Below are positions 15,674-25,400 of a DNA stretch of 37,862 nt, piece after piece. Numbering within the stretch: the stretch's first letter is position 1; the number at the start of each line of letters is the position of its first letter. A program made the position numbers and the translations under genes. The notes below the pieces were generated by a model. It saw only the letters and a program-made list of their open reading frames with translations, made no database searches and was not told the DNA's origin. The DNA is from Pseudomonadota bacterium (GTDB lineage: Bacteria; Pseudomonadota; Gammaproteobacteria; Steroidobacterales; Steroidobacteraceae). The DNA lies in NCBI GenBank assembly GCA_023391815.1, contig JAEWAF010000036.1:1-37862 (forward strand), read 5' to 3'.

Positions 15674-17722
15674 CTCGGCATTGCGCTCGAGCTTGCCCTG
15701 CTGAAACATTGCGTCCCGGGCATAGCCGGTAGTAAACAGGACCGGCAGCTCGGGACGCAGCCGACGCGCTTCTTCAGCGAGCTCGCGGCCATTCATGTCG
15801 GGCAGGCCCACGTCGGTGAACAACAAACGAATCTCCGGATGATCCTCAATCATGCGCAGTGCCGTCGGCCCGTCCGGAGATTGCAGGACAGAGAACCCCA
15901 GCTCCTGCAAACATTCGATGCTGTAAGCGCGCACATCATCCTCATCTTCGACGACGAGCACGGTTTCAGTGCTGTCACCGCGCGGCACTTCGTCGCGAGC
16001 CCGTTCGGCGCGCGACATGGATGACACGTCGACGCGAGGCAAATACACCTTCACCGTCGTGCCTTCGCCGGGCTCGCTTTGCAACTTCACGGTGCCACCC
16101 GACTGCTTCACGAAACCGAACACCTGGCTCAAGCCAAGCCCGGTGCCCTGCCCGATCGGCTTGGTGGTGAAGAACGGATCGAACGCGCGCGCGATCACTT
16201 CGGCCGACATGCCGACGCCCGTGTCGGCCACGCTGATGACCGCATGCGGCCCAGCCTGTAAGTCGCCCAGACGCAGCGCCTCGTCTTCGTTGACATTCAC
16301 CAGCTCGGTCGAAATCGTCAATGTGCCCTTGCCTGACATGGCATCGCGCGCATTCACCGCCAGATTCAACAGCGCGCTTTCCATCTGATTCGGATCGACG
16401 CTGACGTGTCCGACGCCCGCGCTGAGCCGCGATTGCACGGTAATGGCTTCAGGCAACGTGCGCCGAATCAGCTCGAGCAGCGTCGTCACCAGTTGATTCA
16501 CGCTCGTCGGTTTCGGATTCAACGGCTGCCGACGCGCGAATGCGAGCAGCTGATGAGTCAAAGCGGCGGCACGCTCGGCGCCACGCGTTGCATGCTCGAT
16601 GGCACGCTGCAACCGTTGGTCATCCGCCGGCGCGCGTCGTTGCACGACGTCCAGATTGCCCAGAATCACCGTGAGCAGATTGTTGAAATCGTGCGCGACA
16701 CCGCCCGTGAGCTGGCCGATCGCTTCCATCTTCTGCGCCTGATTGAGCTGCTCCTGAATCAGACGCCGCTCGGTCATATCACGCGTGATCTTCGCGTAGC
16801 CGATGACCCGCTGATCGGGACCGCGGATCGGATCGATCAGCACGCTGGCCCAGAAGCGCGAGCCGTCCTTGCGCATGCGCCAGCCCTCGCCTTCGAACTT
16901 GCCCTTGGTGGCGACCAAACTGAGCGAACGCGCGGGCATTCCGATGGCGCGATCCTCGACAGTGTAGAACTGCGAGAAATGACGGCCAATGATTTCGTCC
17001 GCGGTGTAACCCTTGATGCGCTCGGCTCCAGGATTCCACGACGAGACATAGCCCTCGGGGTCGAGCATGTAAATCGCACAATCCGTGACGCCCGCAACCA
17101 GCTGCGCGAACTGGCGTTCGGTGCGACTCATCTCTTCCGCACGCGAACGCACTTCGCGTTTGAGAGAATCATTCAGCTCGTGCAGCTCGCGGGAAATCCG
17201 AGCGCGCTCGATCGAGTCCCAGCATCGAGCCGCGACCAGTTGCAGCAGATCGATCTCGTCGGCCAGCCAATGCCGCGGCTCGTTATGGTGAACGAACATG
17301 ACGGCGCTCAAGCGATCGGCGTTGAACAGCGGCACGCAAATCCCCGAACGGATCCGCGCCTGCCGATAGCTCTCGATAACGCTCTGCGAGTGCGGATCGG
17401 TCTCTGTGTCCTCGACGATGTATGGTTGACCCGCACCGATCTGCCGCACGAAATCGGCACCGAAGTCGCTCAAGCGACGGCGCCCGGTCAGGCGCGGCAC
17501 GCCGACGCTGTGATCGCAGATGACTTCGAATGAGTCCCGGTCAGGCGCGATATCCGCATACGCGCAGCGGCTGACCTTCAGATGCTCACTGATAAGGCGG
17601 GCTGCGGTCAGCGTGATCTCGGTGGCATCCACCAGGGGGTGGATGGCCTGGTTCAGCGCGAGCAGAAACTCGTAGGGTGCTGTCCTGGGCGGCACTTCTC
17701 TCATTGCCGCCCCATATGCCAT
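15608..17722 (-). CDS. Soluble hybrid sensor histidine kinase (GAF-PAS-HisKA-HATPase-REC)
   Basis: The 704-residue protein has no membrane segment. Domains in order are GAF (about 20-175), a short coiled coil, PAS (about 203-325, with WNPGAERIKGYTADEIIGRHF and WRMRKDGSRFWA), HisKA with GGVAHDFNNLL (phospho-acceptor His344), HATPase with N-box LLNLAVNARDAM (Asn457), DTGVGM and GTGLGLS, and a receiver domain (VLVVEDEDDVRAY, Asp637 in LLFTDVGLPD, Lys687 in TKPF). It should sense a cytoplasmic signal through GAF or PAS and relay phosphate internally. No response regulator or Hpt gene is adjacent, so its partner lies elsewhere. An alternative start is the ATG at 17704, which has GGGGCGG just upstream. 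Confidence 0.9.
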   Translation of the reverse strand: MAYGAAMREVPPRTAPYEFLLALNQAIHPLVDATEITLTAARLISEHLKVSRCAYADIAPDRDSFEVICDHSVGVPRLTGRRRLSDFGADFVRQIGAGQPYIVEDTETDPHSQSVIESYRQARIRSGICVPLFNADRLSAVMFVHHNEPRHWLADEIDLLQLVAARCWDSIERARISRELHELNDSLKREVRSRAEEMSRTERQFAQLVAGVTDCAIYMLDPEGYVSSWNPGAERIKGYTADEIIGRHFSQFYTVEDRAIGMPARSLSLVATKGKFEGEGWRMRKDGSRFWASVLIDPIRGPDQRVIGYAKITRDMTERRLIQEQLNQAQKMEAIGQLTGGVAHDFNNLLTVILGNLDVVQRRAPADDQRLQRAIEHATRGAERAAALTHQLLAFARRQPLNPKPTSVNQLVTTLLELIRRTLPEAITVQSRLSAGVGHVSVDPNQMESALLNLAVNARDAMSGKGTLTISTELVNVNEDEALRLGDLQAGPHAVISVADTGVGMSAEVIARAFDPFFTTKPIGQGTGLGLSQVFGFVKQSGGTVKLQSEPGEGTTVKVYLPRVDVSSMSRAERARDEVPRGDSTETVLVVEDEDDVRAYSIECLQELGFSVLQSPDGPTALRMIEDHPEIRLLFTDVGLPDMNGRELAEEARRLRPELPVLFTTGYARDAMFQQGKLERNAELLTKPFNRTQLAARVRHLLDR

Positions 17723-17883
17723 TTACATGCCGGTGGTGCAAGTACAAGGCGCATGAAAACCGCAAGCGACTCGCGGTCAGCGCCGGCCTTGCAGATTTCT
17801 AGGCGGGTAAGTGCCTGTCGGGATCGGAATTTTCACGGCCGCGCGTGGCAAATGAAATGACTGTCATGCAACCGAACTCGTTG

Positions 17884-19116
17884 TCAGTATTTGTACCGGA
17901 TGGCGAGCTGGAGCAGGCGCTCGGTCGCACTTGCCGGCAAGCCGATCTGCGTTCGTTGACGGAGCGAGCCGCTGAGCCGAATGGCTTCGGCCGCGAACTG
18001 CATATGATCGTTCAGATCGAACATGTAGGCCGCGGTCCATGCGTCGGCGTCCTGGTGGCTGTCGAAGTACAACGCGCCACGCACCGTTTCAGTCTCCATG
18101 CGGTCGTAGCGTGCCGTGAATCGATGCGGCCCACATTGCTCACTCAACAACACGAACCAAGAGTAGAAATCCACAATGATGAAGCCGCGACCGTCGGCGC
18201 TCGGACCGACGCCGGTATCGCCTCGCATGTACTGTGAGATGGCCGTGATGGCGTGCGGCAACTCGATCCGGGCACCGAACGCATCGAATCGGGTGAGCCA
18301 GGTCGGTTCACGCGCATCCTGTTTCGAGGTGTCGCCCCGGTTGTCGTAGTGCAGGGCCCTGAGCACATGCCGGCCGGAGATCTTCGTTTCCAGACCGGCG
18401 TAATAGCCGATGCGACGATCGACCTCGTCGAAGAACTCGATATTGGGAATGGCGGGGTCTTGCACCAGCGGCCGCGGCAGTTCCCCGAACAATGCGGTCT
18501 GCCGGTCATGAATGCCCCAGCCACGCTGAAACAACAGAATGCCCGCCGGATCGTTCCATCCATAGGCCGACGCGACGATGCTCACGTCGAAGTTCCTTCC
18601 GGCCGCCGCGCCGAGCGCGGTCAGTGACGTCTCCAGCCCGATGGTCCGCAACTCTTCGCCGATCCACGTGTTGATGGCCGACGAACTGATGCTATACAGG
18701 CTGTCCCAACCGACCGTGCGGTTCTCCAGTGAGATCGGCGCATAGAACGCGCCTGCTCGCGTCTTCCACCGCAGCGAGCTCGATGGATAGGGCCGCCACT
18801 CCAGATACGCTTCGGTGAGATCGACAGGATTTTGATCGCCGTCGCCCGTCGCTCTCGCGGTGACCGCATAGCGTACCGTTTCGACCAGCTGGCCGGCGGC
18901 GTCGATCATCATCGCACCCAATCTGAGGCCATCGTCGTCGCGACCGAAGCGCAACTGGCCCGTGCCGCCTTCGGTAAATGAATCCAGCGGCGAATCGACC
19001 ACGACCGCGCGCAGATCGATCTGGGCGGTGATCTCATGTTCTCCCGCATCCTGCGCAAGCGCGGACTGACTCAGTGTCCACGCGGAGATTGCCAGCGCGA
19101 GAGCAGAGAGGCGCAT
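17884..19116 (-). CDS. Porin-like outer-membrane beta-barrel protein
   Basis: The 410-residue protein begins with a Sec signal peptide (MRLSALALAISAWTLSQSALA). Alternating hydrophobic strands follow throughout (for example RYAVTARATG, EAYLEWRPYPSSSLRWKTRAG and RFTARYDRME), and it ends in LLQLAIRYKY, with the C-terminal aromatic residue that BamA recognises. This supports an outer-membrane barrel. I cannot name the family more closely. The ATG overlaps the stop of the cupredoxin gene (ATGA), so the two are translated together. Such porin-like genes commonly sit beside 'methylamine utilization'-type cupredoxins. Ligand and transport direction are unknown. Confidence 0.7.
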   Translation of the reverse strand: MRLSALALAISAWTLSQSALAQDAGEHEITAQIDLRAVVVDSPLDSFTEGGTGQLRFGRDDDGLRLGAMMIDAAGQLVETVRYAVTARATGDGDQNPVDLTEAYLEWRPYPSSSLRWKTRAGAFYAPISLENRTVGWDSLYSISSSAINTWIGEELRTIGLETSLTALGAAAGRNFDVSIVASAYGWNDPAGILLFQRGWGIHDRQTALFGELPRPLVQDPAIPNIEFFDEVDRRIGYYAGLETKISGRHVLRALHYDNRGDTSKQDAREPTWLTRFDAFGARIELPHAITAISQYMRGDTGVGPSADGRGFIIVDFYSWFVLLSEQCGPHRFTARYDRMETETVRGALYFDSHQDADAWTAAYMFDLNDHMQFAAEAIRLSGSLRQRTQIGLPASATERLLQLAIRYKY

Positions 19117-19772
19117 CAGTAGTCTCGCACTCTCTTGTCCTTGATCGGCGCCGGCTCGGGCCGCAAGGCGCGTTTCAATTTGAACGTCGCGCGAGCCGAT
19201 GCGTCAGCGATCACGACGCTCTGACTCAACAGCCACTCATGGACAGGCAGCAGCGGCGTCCAGACCTGCAACTCGTATTCGCCGGCAGGCAGGTCGTGCG
19301 CCTTCCACACACCATCGGCGCCAGTGGTGCCGAACCAGGGCGCGTCCGTGACGAACAGGTAGCCCACCATGTTGTCGTGGATGTTACAGCCCACCGTCAC
19401 GATCCCCGGCTTGTCGAACACCACGGGCTCACGCGGCTTGCCGTGATACAGGGCCAACTCGAACCGTTTGGGGGACGAGAATGAGTACACCTGATGCGCC
19501 ACCGAGTCGTTGTTGGAGAACAGCACGCGGGTGCCGGTCTGAATGGCGAGCACATAAGGCGAAAATTGTCGGTCGACCTGGTCCATTTCGACCATGGTGG
19601 CGGCCCGCGCCGGGCTATTGACCGATGCCTTCGGTGTTGCCACGACAACGACGTTGCGTGCCGGGCGCCCCTGGACATCGCTCACACTCACCGTCAAATC
19701 ATTGGCCGAGGCTGCCGGGCCGGCAAGCAGGCCCAGCAGCACCAGGACAAACCGATGCGGCGGCAGGTTCAC
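19116..19772 (-). CDS. Periplasmic cupredoxin-like (methylamine utilization-type) protein
   Basis: The 218-residue product has a signal peptide (RFVLVLLGLLAGPAASA) and then a plastocyanin-like domain. Candidate type 1 copper ligands are all present: His93 (VAHQVYSF), Cys129, His132 and Met135 (VGCNIHDNMVGYLF). Residues about 148-198 form a transthyretin-like or carboxypeptidase-regulatory beta domain (GADGVWKAHDLPAGEYELQVW). Annotation pipelines call such proteins methylamine utilization proteins, but no mau genes are near and that function is not supported. The likely role is one-electron transfer or copper binding in the periplasm. I chose GTG 19772 so that the signal peptide is N-terminal; the ATG at 19913 would add 47 unrelated residues. 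It lies 103 bp after the TonB receptor and overlaps the porin-like gene. Confidence 0.78.
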   Translation of the reverse strand: MNLPPHRFVLVLLGLLAGPAASANDLTVSVSDVQGRPARNVVVVATPKASVNSPARAATMVEMDQVDRQFSPYVLAIQTGTRVLFSNNDSVAHQVYSFSSPKRFELALYHGKPREPVVFDKPGIVTVGCNIHDNMVGYLFVTDAPWFGTTGADGVWKAHDLPAGEYELQVWTPLLPVHEWLLSQSVVIADASARATFKLKRALRPEPAPIKDKRVRDY

Positions 19773-19875
19773 GCGGCGGATTCTGCCCCCGGACCCGGCT
19801 CCCGGGCGCGCACCAACGCACAAATTTCCAAATCGGCGGGACGTCGCCTGAAAGAACTTGCTGCGTGAGCGCGGC

Positions 19876-21960
19876 TTACTTGAACTTGTAGCCGATCTTG
19901 AGCCCGATGGCACGGGGCCGCGTGCGATTGGCGTTCAAGAAACCGTAGTAAGGATCGATCCACCTGTTCTGGTTGCTGAGATTGGTGCCGAACAGTTCGA
20001 ACGACGCGGCACCCCACTCCACGCCGAAGCGCGCATCGATCAGGCTGATGGGATCAGTCCGCTGCGGCAGGTTCTCGGCCGGATAGTTGGTGCGATCTAC
20101 CAGGGTCACCTCGTCGCGATAGCTGTAATCGAGTCGCGCATACGCGGGCAGCGTACCCATATGGAACGTATAGTTTGCGCCGCCAGTGACGCTGAACCTC
20201 GGCGTGAAGTCCATCGGGTCACCCGCGATGTTGGTCGCGTCTTCCGCCGTGACCTCTGTGATCTCGCTGTCGATGTAGGCGCCGGTGGCGCTCAGAGTCA
20301 GCGCATCGGTCGCGCGCCACGTGATGCCGCCTTCGATGCCTTTGACTTCCGCCTTGCCGATATTGCTCGTCAGCTGTTGCAGCGGCGGCGTGCCTCCGGG
20401 CACGAATACCAGCCCCCGACGCAGCATGTCCGAATAGTCCGTGTAGTAGGCGGCCAGCTCGAATTGAACTCGACCTCCCGCGGCCTGGCCCTTGAAGCCC
20501 AGCTCATAACTCCATGCGTTCTCAGGCTGGTAGTCCGGCAGGTCGCCGCGATTGAAGCCGCCAGTGCGAAAGCCCTTCGCCGCGCTGACGTACACGTTCA
20601 TATCATTCGTCAGCCGGTACGAGGCGTAGAGCCGTGGATCGAACGAGTCGAACGACGCGTTCTTCCGCAGCGAACCGTCGAACGTCATCTGGTCGTCCTT
20701 GAAGTAGCGAGCGCCGGCACCGACTTTGAGACGCTCGGTCAAATCATAAGAAACATCCGTGAACACCGCGTAAGAGCTCCAGTTGTCGATGTCGAGGAAG
20801 TAGAACGTCGGAGAGACCACGCCGTTGTACTTGGTGTCCGAGTACGATTCGAACTTCTTGTCGAGCATCCGGTAGTAGGCACCCAAGGTCCAGCTGAACG
20901 GTCCGTCGCCCGTCGATCTCAGGCGCAGTTCCTCGGTGAAAGAGCGCGCCTTCCAGTAACGCCGATCGTTGCCTTCGAGCAGATCGTTGAATAGGGTCTC
21001 GGGCCCGCCTTTGTAGGCGTAAGGCGAGATCTGACTGTGATCGACATAGGAGCTGGAGCTCAGCAATTGCGCGCCGCCCAGGTCATAGGTCAGCGTCAGG
21101 TTGTAAAGATCGTAATCGTATATCTTGGGGACAAGCTGTCGCGCCGGATCGATGGCGACGAACACCGTGCGGTCGGGATTCTCGTAGCCCTGACCGAGCC
21201 GCGTCTCGTTGCGATGGAGCACCACCATCGCTTCCGCCGTGAAGGCATCGGTGATCCGCCATAACGTCTTGCCTCGGACGTTCATCAGATCCTGGTTGTT
21301 GCCGTTCCTGATGCCCGCCGCGGGTTGATCCTGCCAGCCGCCCCCCTGCTCCAGCGTTCCCGCCAGACGCACGCCCAATTTATCTTTCACCAGCGGCAGA
21401 TTGACCACGCCGGTAACGGCCTCCTGGTTATCGCCGCCATCGATGAAACTCTCGGCGGCTTCGACGCGTGCACTGAATGCATCCAGCTCCGGGCGCTTGG
21501 TGATGTAGCGGATCGTGCCGGCCACCGACCCCTGACCGTACAACGTGCCTTGCGGTCCTTTCAGAACCTCGACGCGCTCCAAGTCCAGCACGCGCGAGTC
21601 GAGCTGTTCGATGCCGATGGTGAGCGGCGCTTCGTCCAGATAGACACCGACCAGCGCATCGCTGCCATACAGATTGCTCATGCCACGCATGAAGATTACA
21701 TATTGGCCGGGCCCGTCCTCGTGCGTGGTGAGTCCTGGCACTGCGAACGACAGGTCCTGCGCCGAGCTGATGCCACGCTGCTCCAGATCGGTGCCGCTGA
21801 TGGCGCGGATGGAGACCGGCACGTCCAGCGATCGTTGTTCGCGCTTCTGTGCGGTCACGGTGACTTCTTCCAGGGCCGCTGCGGATTCCGCGAGCGCTGT
21901 CAGTGGCACTGTCGTCGCGGCCACCGACAATGCCAGCGGCACGCTGGAACCATGAATCAT
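19876..21960 (-). CDS. TonB-dependent outer-membrane receptor
   Basis: The 694-residue protein is a 22-strand-type receptor for active uptake across the outer membrane. After a signal peptide (LALSVAATTVPLTALA) comes a TonB box (EEVTVTA, about residues 31-37) and the plug domain, with VPVSIRAISGTDLEQRG and RVEVLKGPQGTLYGQGSVAG. The barrel follows, with typical AAKGFRTGGFNRG and YELGFKG, and ends in LKIGYKFK. There is no N-terminal signalling domain and no sigma/anti-sigma pair nearby, so it is not FecA-type. I chose ATG 21960 because the signal peptide starts there; a frame running to 22131 adds a hydrophilic leader. It lies between the amidohydrolases and the cupredoxin gene on the same strand. 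The ligand is unknown. Confidence 0.93.
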   Translation of the reverse strand: MIHGSSVPLALSVAATTVPLTALAESAAALEEVTVTAQKREQRSLDVPVSIRAISGTDLEQRGISSAQDLSFAVPGLTTHEDGPGQYVIFMRGMSNLYGSDALVGVYLDEAPLTIGIEQLDSRVLDLERVEVLKGPQGTLYGQGSVAGTIRYITKRPELDAFSARVEAAESFIDGGDNQEAVTGVVNLPLVKDKLGVRLAGTLEQGGGWQDQPAAGIRNGNNQDLMNVRGKTLWRITDAFTAEAMVVLHRNETRLGQGYENPDRTVFVAIDPARQLVPKIYDYDLYNLTLTYDLGGAQLLSSSSYVDHSQISPYAYKGGPETLFNDLLEGNDRRYWKARSFTEELRLRSTGDGPFSWTLGAYYRMLDKKFESYSDTKYNGVVSPTFYFLDIDNWSSYAVFTDVSYDLTERLKVGAGARYFKDDQMTFDGSLRKNASFDSFDPRLYASYRLTNDMNVYVSAAKGFRTGGFNRGDLPDYQPENAWSYELGFKGQAAGGRVQFELAAYYTDYSDMLRRGLVFVPGGTPPLQQLTSNIGKAEVKGIEGGITWRATDALTLSATGAYIDSEITEVTAEDATNIAGDPMDFTPRFSVTGGANYTFHMGTLPAYARLDYSYRDEVTLVDRTNYPAENLPQRTDPISLIDARFGVEWGAASFELFGTNLSNQNRWIDPYYGFLNANRTRPRAIGLKIGYKFK

Positions 21961-22431
21961 TCCCGCATTCCCCTGTCGATTCGCGGCGAGCTTCGCGCCT
22001 GAGCGCTCCCGCTTCGATGAACGACGAAGAGCTCGAACCTCGGGCGATTTCGAGAAGGGCAATCGCGGACTCGATGTGGAGTTGCAGCCGGCCAACCGCA
22101 GCCCCGAATTGCTTTCAGCGGACACCGACATCGAGATCCGATTCGTCGGTACCTATCGCCGGCTGTGCAGGTGCCGCCGCATCTGAAAGCTTGGAAATCG
22201 CGCGTGCTCCGATCATCGCGGTCGCGAGCCAGGACCTATCTTTCCAGCGGCCCGCCGGTGCGTCAACCTTGCGACCTGTTGAAGCATCAACTCCTGCGCG
22301 AACAGGGCAGGCCCGAGCGCCTATCAGCGCTCCCGTCCCCCATCCAGCTGTGTACAGGGATCATCGCCGTTGCACGGCTCGTAAGCCTCACTCATCAGCG
22401 CCCGCCTTCGCAGATGGGCTGCTCGCTTCGC
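21961..22431. other. 471-bp intergenic stretch upstream of the TonB receptor
   Basis: No supported gene is seen on either strand. On the minus strand TTGACG (22261-22266) and AAAGAT (22238-22243), 17 bp apart, are the best promoter-like pair, which would give a leader of about 270 bases before the receptor. On the plus strand a short frame at about 22014-22187 reads like protein (GLDVELQPANRSPELL, then IEIRFVGTYRRL) but has no start site or known match and may be a remnant or chance. Confidence 0.4.
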
Positions 22432-25400
22432 CTACTGCTCGGCCCATGACTTCTCCCAATCGATGTTATTCGGCGCGCGATTGGCTTCCCAGAAGAACTT
22501 CCCTCGCGGTTTGTTGTAATTGCCAATCTCGTTCATCGTGTTCGCATCGTAGAGCCGGCCGTTGACCATGGTGTAACGCACGCTGTTGCTGTTCTGAATG
22601 TCTTCCAGCGGGTTCCTGTCGAGCACGATGATGTCCGCGAGCTTGCCGGGTTCCAGCGAGCCGAGTTGCCGATCGAGGCCGTGGGTCCGTGCGCCATTCA
22701 ACGTGGCCGAGCGCAGTACGTTCATGTTGCTCATCCCGCCTTGCGAGAGCAGCCACATTTCCCAATGCAACGCCAGGCCGATGACATGGCCGTGCGAGCC
22801 GGCGTTCACGATCACGCCCGCGTCATCGAGCTTCTTCACGGAGCGCGACACCGAGCGGAACCCCACATCCCACAGCTTGTCGGCAACATTGATCGACATC
22901 ATGCCGCGCACGTGCGGAGGCGCGTAGTGCGGCGTGCTCACCGGGCTGTAACCGCTGGTGACCACTTGAATGAAAGTACGCACCTTCGGGTCTTCCCACA
23001 TGCGCTGCTGCTGATAAATGAAGTTCTCGCCCAGCAGCTCGCCGTTGAGCACGATCAGCGTCGGCGTATGCGGCGTCTGACCATGCTTGTAGAGTTGCAC
23101 GACGTCGTCGTAATAGGTCGCGACCGGCAGGTTGTGCTGCTGATCGGTGTTGCCATCGATGACGGCGGTGAGATCGAGATAGAAATTGCTCTCGCCCTCC
23201 ACGTCCACCATGACGCCCGCCTCGCGACCCGCCTTGATCAGCATCTGACGCTGACTGCGCATGGGCTGGCGATAGCTCTTCACGATGGTGCCGCCGAGCG
23301 CCTGCTTGCGCGCCATGAAATCCTGTGCGTCCTGATAGCTGAAGATAGGCACGTAACCGCTATCGACCTTGGCGATGCGACCGAACGCAATCAGGCCGGA
23401 CTCGATGGAACGCGGGCCGACCATATCGCCGGTCAATGTCATCTCCGTCTGCGTGTAAGCAGGCAGCTCCAGGCTGTACGGGTCATAGTTCGTCGTCACA
23501 CCGAAGGCGAGATCAGCGTAACGAGCGGACTGCCGCTGCGGCATCAAACCTGAAGACGTGTAGTAGCAGTTGTTGATGTGACCGTGCATGTCGAACAGCC
23601 CCGGCATGATCGTCTTACCGGTCGCATCGATCACCTTCGCACCCGTGGGCACGCTGACTTGGTCCGCCGCACCGACCGCGACGATGCGATTGCCGCGCAC
23701 GACGACTGTACCGCGCTCGATGACTCGATCGCCCGCCATCGTGATGACGCGACCATTGGTGAAAGCCACCTCGCCTGCGGGAGAATCGACCGGCGCCTCG
23801 AGACCGGCGGCAAGTCGTTGCAACTGCGGCTTCGCGCTCGCGGGCGACGTCGCATCGACAGCAGCGGTAACGAATTGATCGCCGACAGCCCAGTGCAAAC
23901 GCTTGGAGTCGGCCGACCAAACCAGCGCGTAGCCACCGATGTCACTCAGCCTCGTGACGGGATTGGCACTGTCGCTCGCGATGGTCAGCGTTACCGGGAC
24001 GCCGGTTTCGCGATGACGCGTGACGTAGTACTGCTGGCGATGCCGGAACGCGATCCACTTCAAGTCCGGGCTGACGCGCGGCTCGGAAGTATCCGCGTCC
24101 AGCGTCTTTGCATGGACGCGCTGATCGAAGCCATCGAGATTCACACTCTCCAGCGCGGCGACGACCGCGTGATCGATGTAGCTCTTCGTCGAGTAGTAAA
24201 TGCGCTTCCCATCCGGCGAGAACATCGGCGCGTCGCCCGGCGGTCCGATGTAGTGCGCCTTTCCGCCGGCGGCATCGATCCAGTACAAACCAACGCGAGC
24301 CTCGCGACCGCCCAGACAACGATCTCCCTCATCGATCTTGAACACGATGCGGCTGCCATCGGGCGAGAACGAGGGCGTGCGTAACACTCCTGCCGTGCTG
24401 TAGATCGTCTTCGGCGCGCCGCCTTGAGAGCCCACGACCATCAGTCGACTGCCGCTCTCGTCGTTCCAATCGACGTAAGCGAGTTTGCGACCGTCGTGCG
24501 AGAACGCCGGCTCGAACTCGAACGTAGTGGCACGCGTCAGGCGAACAGGTTTCGCATCATCCTGCTTGCGCCACAACCGTCCCAGCGCATTGAACACGAC
24601 GACGCGGTCATCCGGCGAATACGCGAGCTGACGAATCGCCCGCACCGTGATCGACTTCGGTGCAAGGTCGTGCGTGAAACGCGGCGCCACCGTGATCCGG
24701 TGTCGTGAGCGGACGCTAAACGGAATCTCCTTCGCCGCGCCGGTATCCATGTCGACGTTCCACAGCTTGCCCTTGCCCCAGATCGCGACATGTCGGTTAT
24801 CCGGGAACCAGCCGTACTGCGGATAGTAGCCGTCGATCCAGCTGTAATCGGCCTGCTCGTCCCGATCCAGCCCTTCGAACACGGGCAGCTCTTTGCCGGT
24901 AGCGATGTCATAAACAAACAGCACCGTCTTCTCCCGCACACGACGGACGAAAGCGATACGCCGATCGTTCGGCGACAACTGTGGAGCGATTGCGCTGCCG
25001 AAGCCGCGGATCAGTTGTTGCACGTCGCCGCTGGCGAGATCTCGGCGCATGACAGCCAGATTCGCGTGGTTAGCGTCCACATACGTCCGCGACTTGCTCT
25101 GCGACGTCCTCTTCTCTGTGTAGTAGACGTAGCGACCATCGCGCGAGAACTGCGGCTCGTTGACCGGCTCGTCATTGATGGGCGCAGGCACGAGCACTCG
25201 CCCGCCACCGCCACGCAAGTCGTAGATGCGAAGCTCGGCTGCGTGATGTTTCTCCTCGGTCGCAAACTGCAACGCGCCCGCGATCAGCGTGCCGTCGCCA
25301 TTCCAAGCCGGCGTGCTCAGCAAGCGAATCGTTTCATGCGTCACTTGCCGGGGATTGGAACCGTCGGCGTTCGAGATCCAGAAGTTATCGCTGCCGCCGC

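Noticed and set aside
17857..17867. ATGAC-T-GTCAT palindrome considered as a Pho-box or operator
   Set aside because: It lies just after the stop of the porin-like gene, not before a start, and the direct-repeat spacing of a Pho box is missing.
19858..20994. Plus-strand open frame opposite the TonB receptor
   Set aside because: It mirrors the receptor barrel codons, has no domain and no ribosome-binding site, and covers strong minus-strand coding evidence.
19876..22131. Longer TonB receptor starting at 22131
   Set aside because: The added 57 residues are hydrophilic and would put the signal peptide inside the protein.
22666..23553. Plus-strand open frames opposite the amidohydrolases
   Set aside because: Several exist (also near 23578-24384 and 24790-25848). 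All are rich in His, Arg and Asp in the way expected from reverse reading of GC-rich genes.
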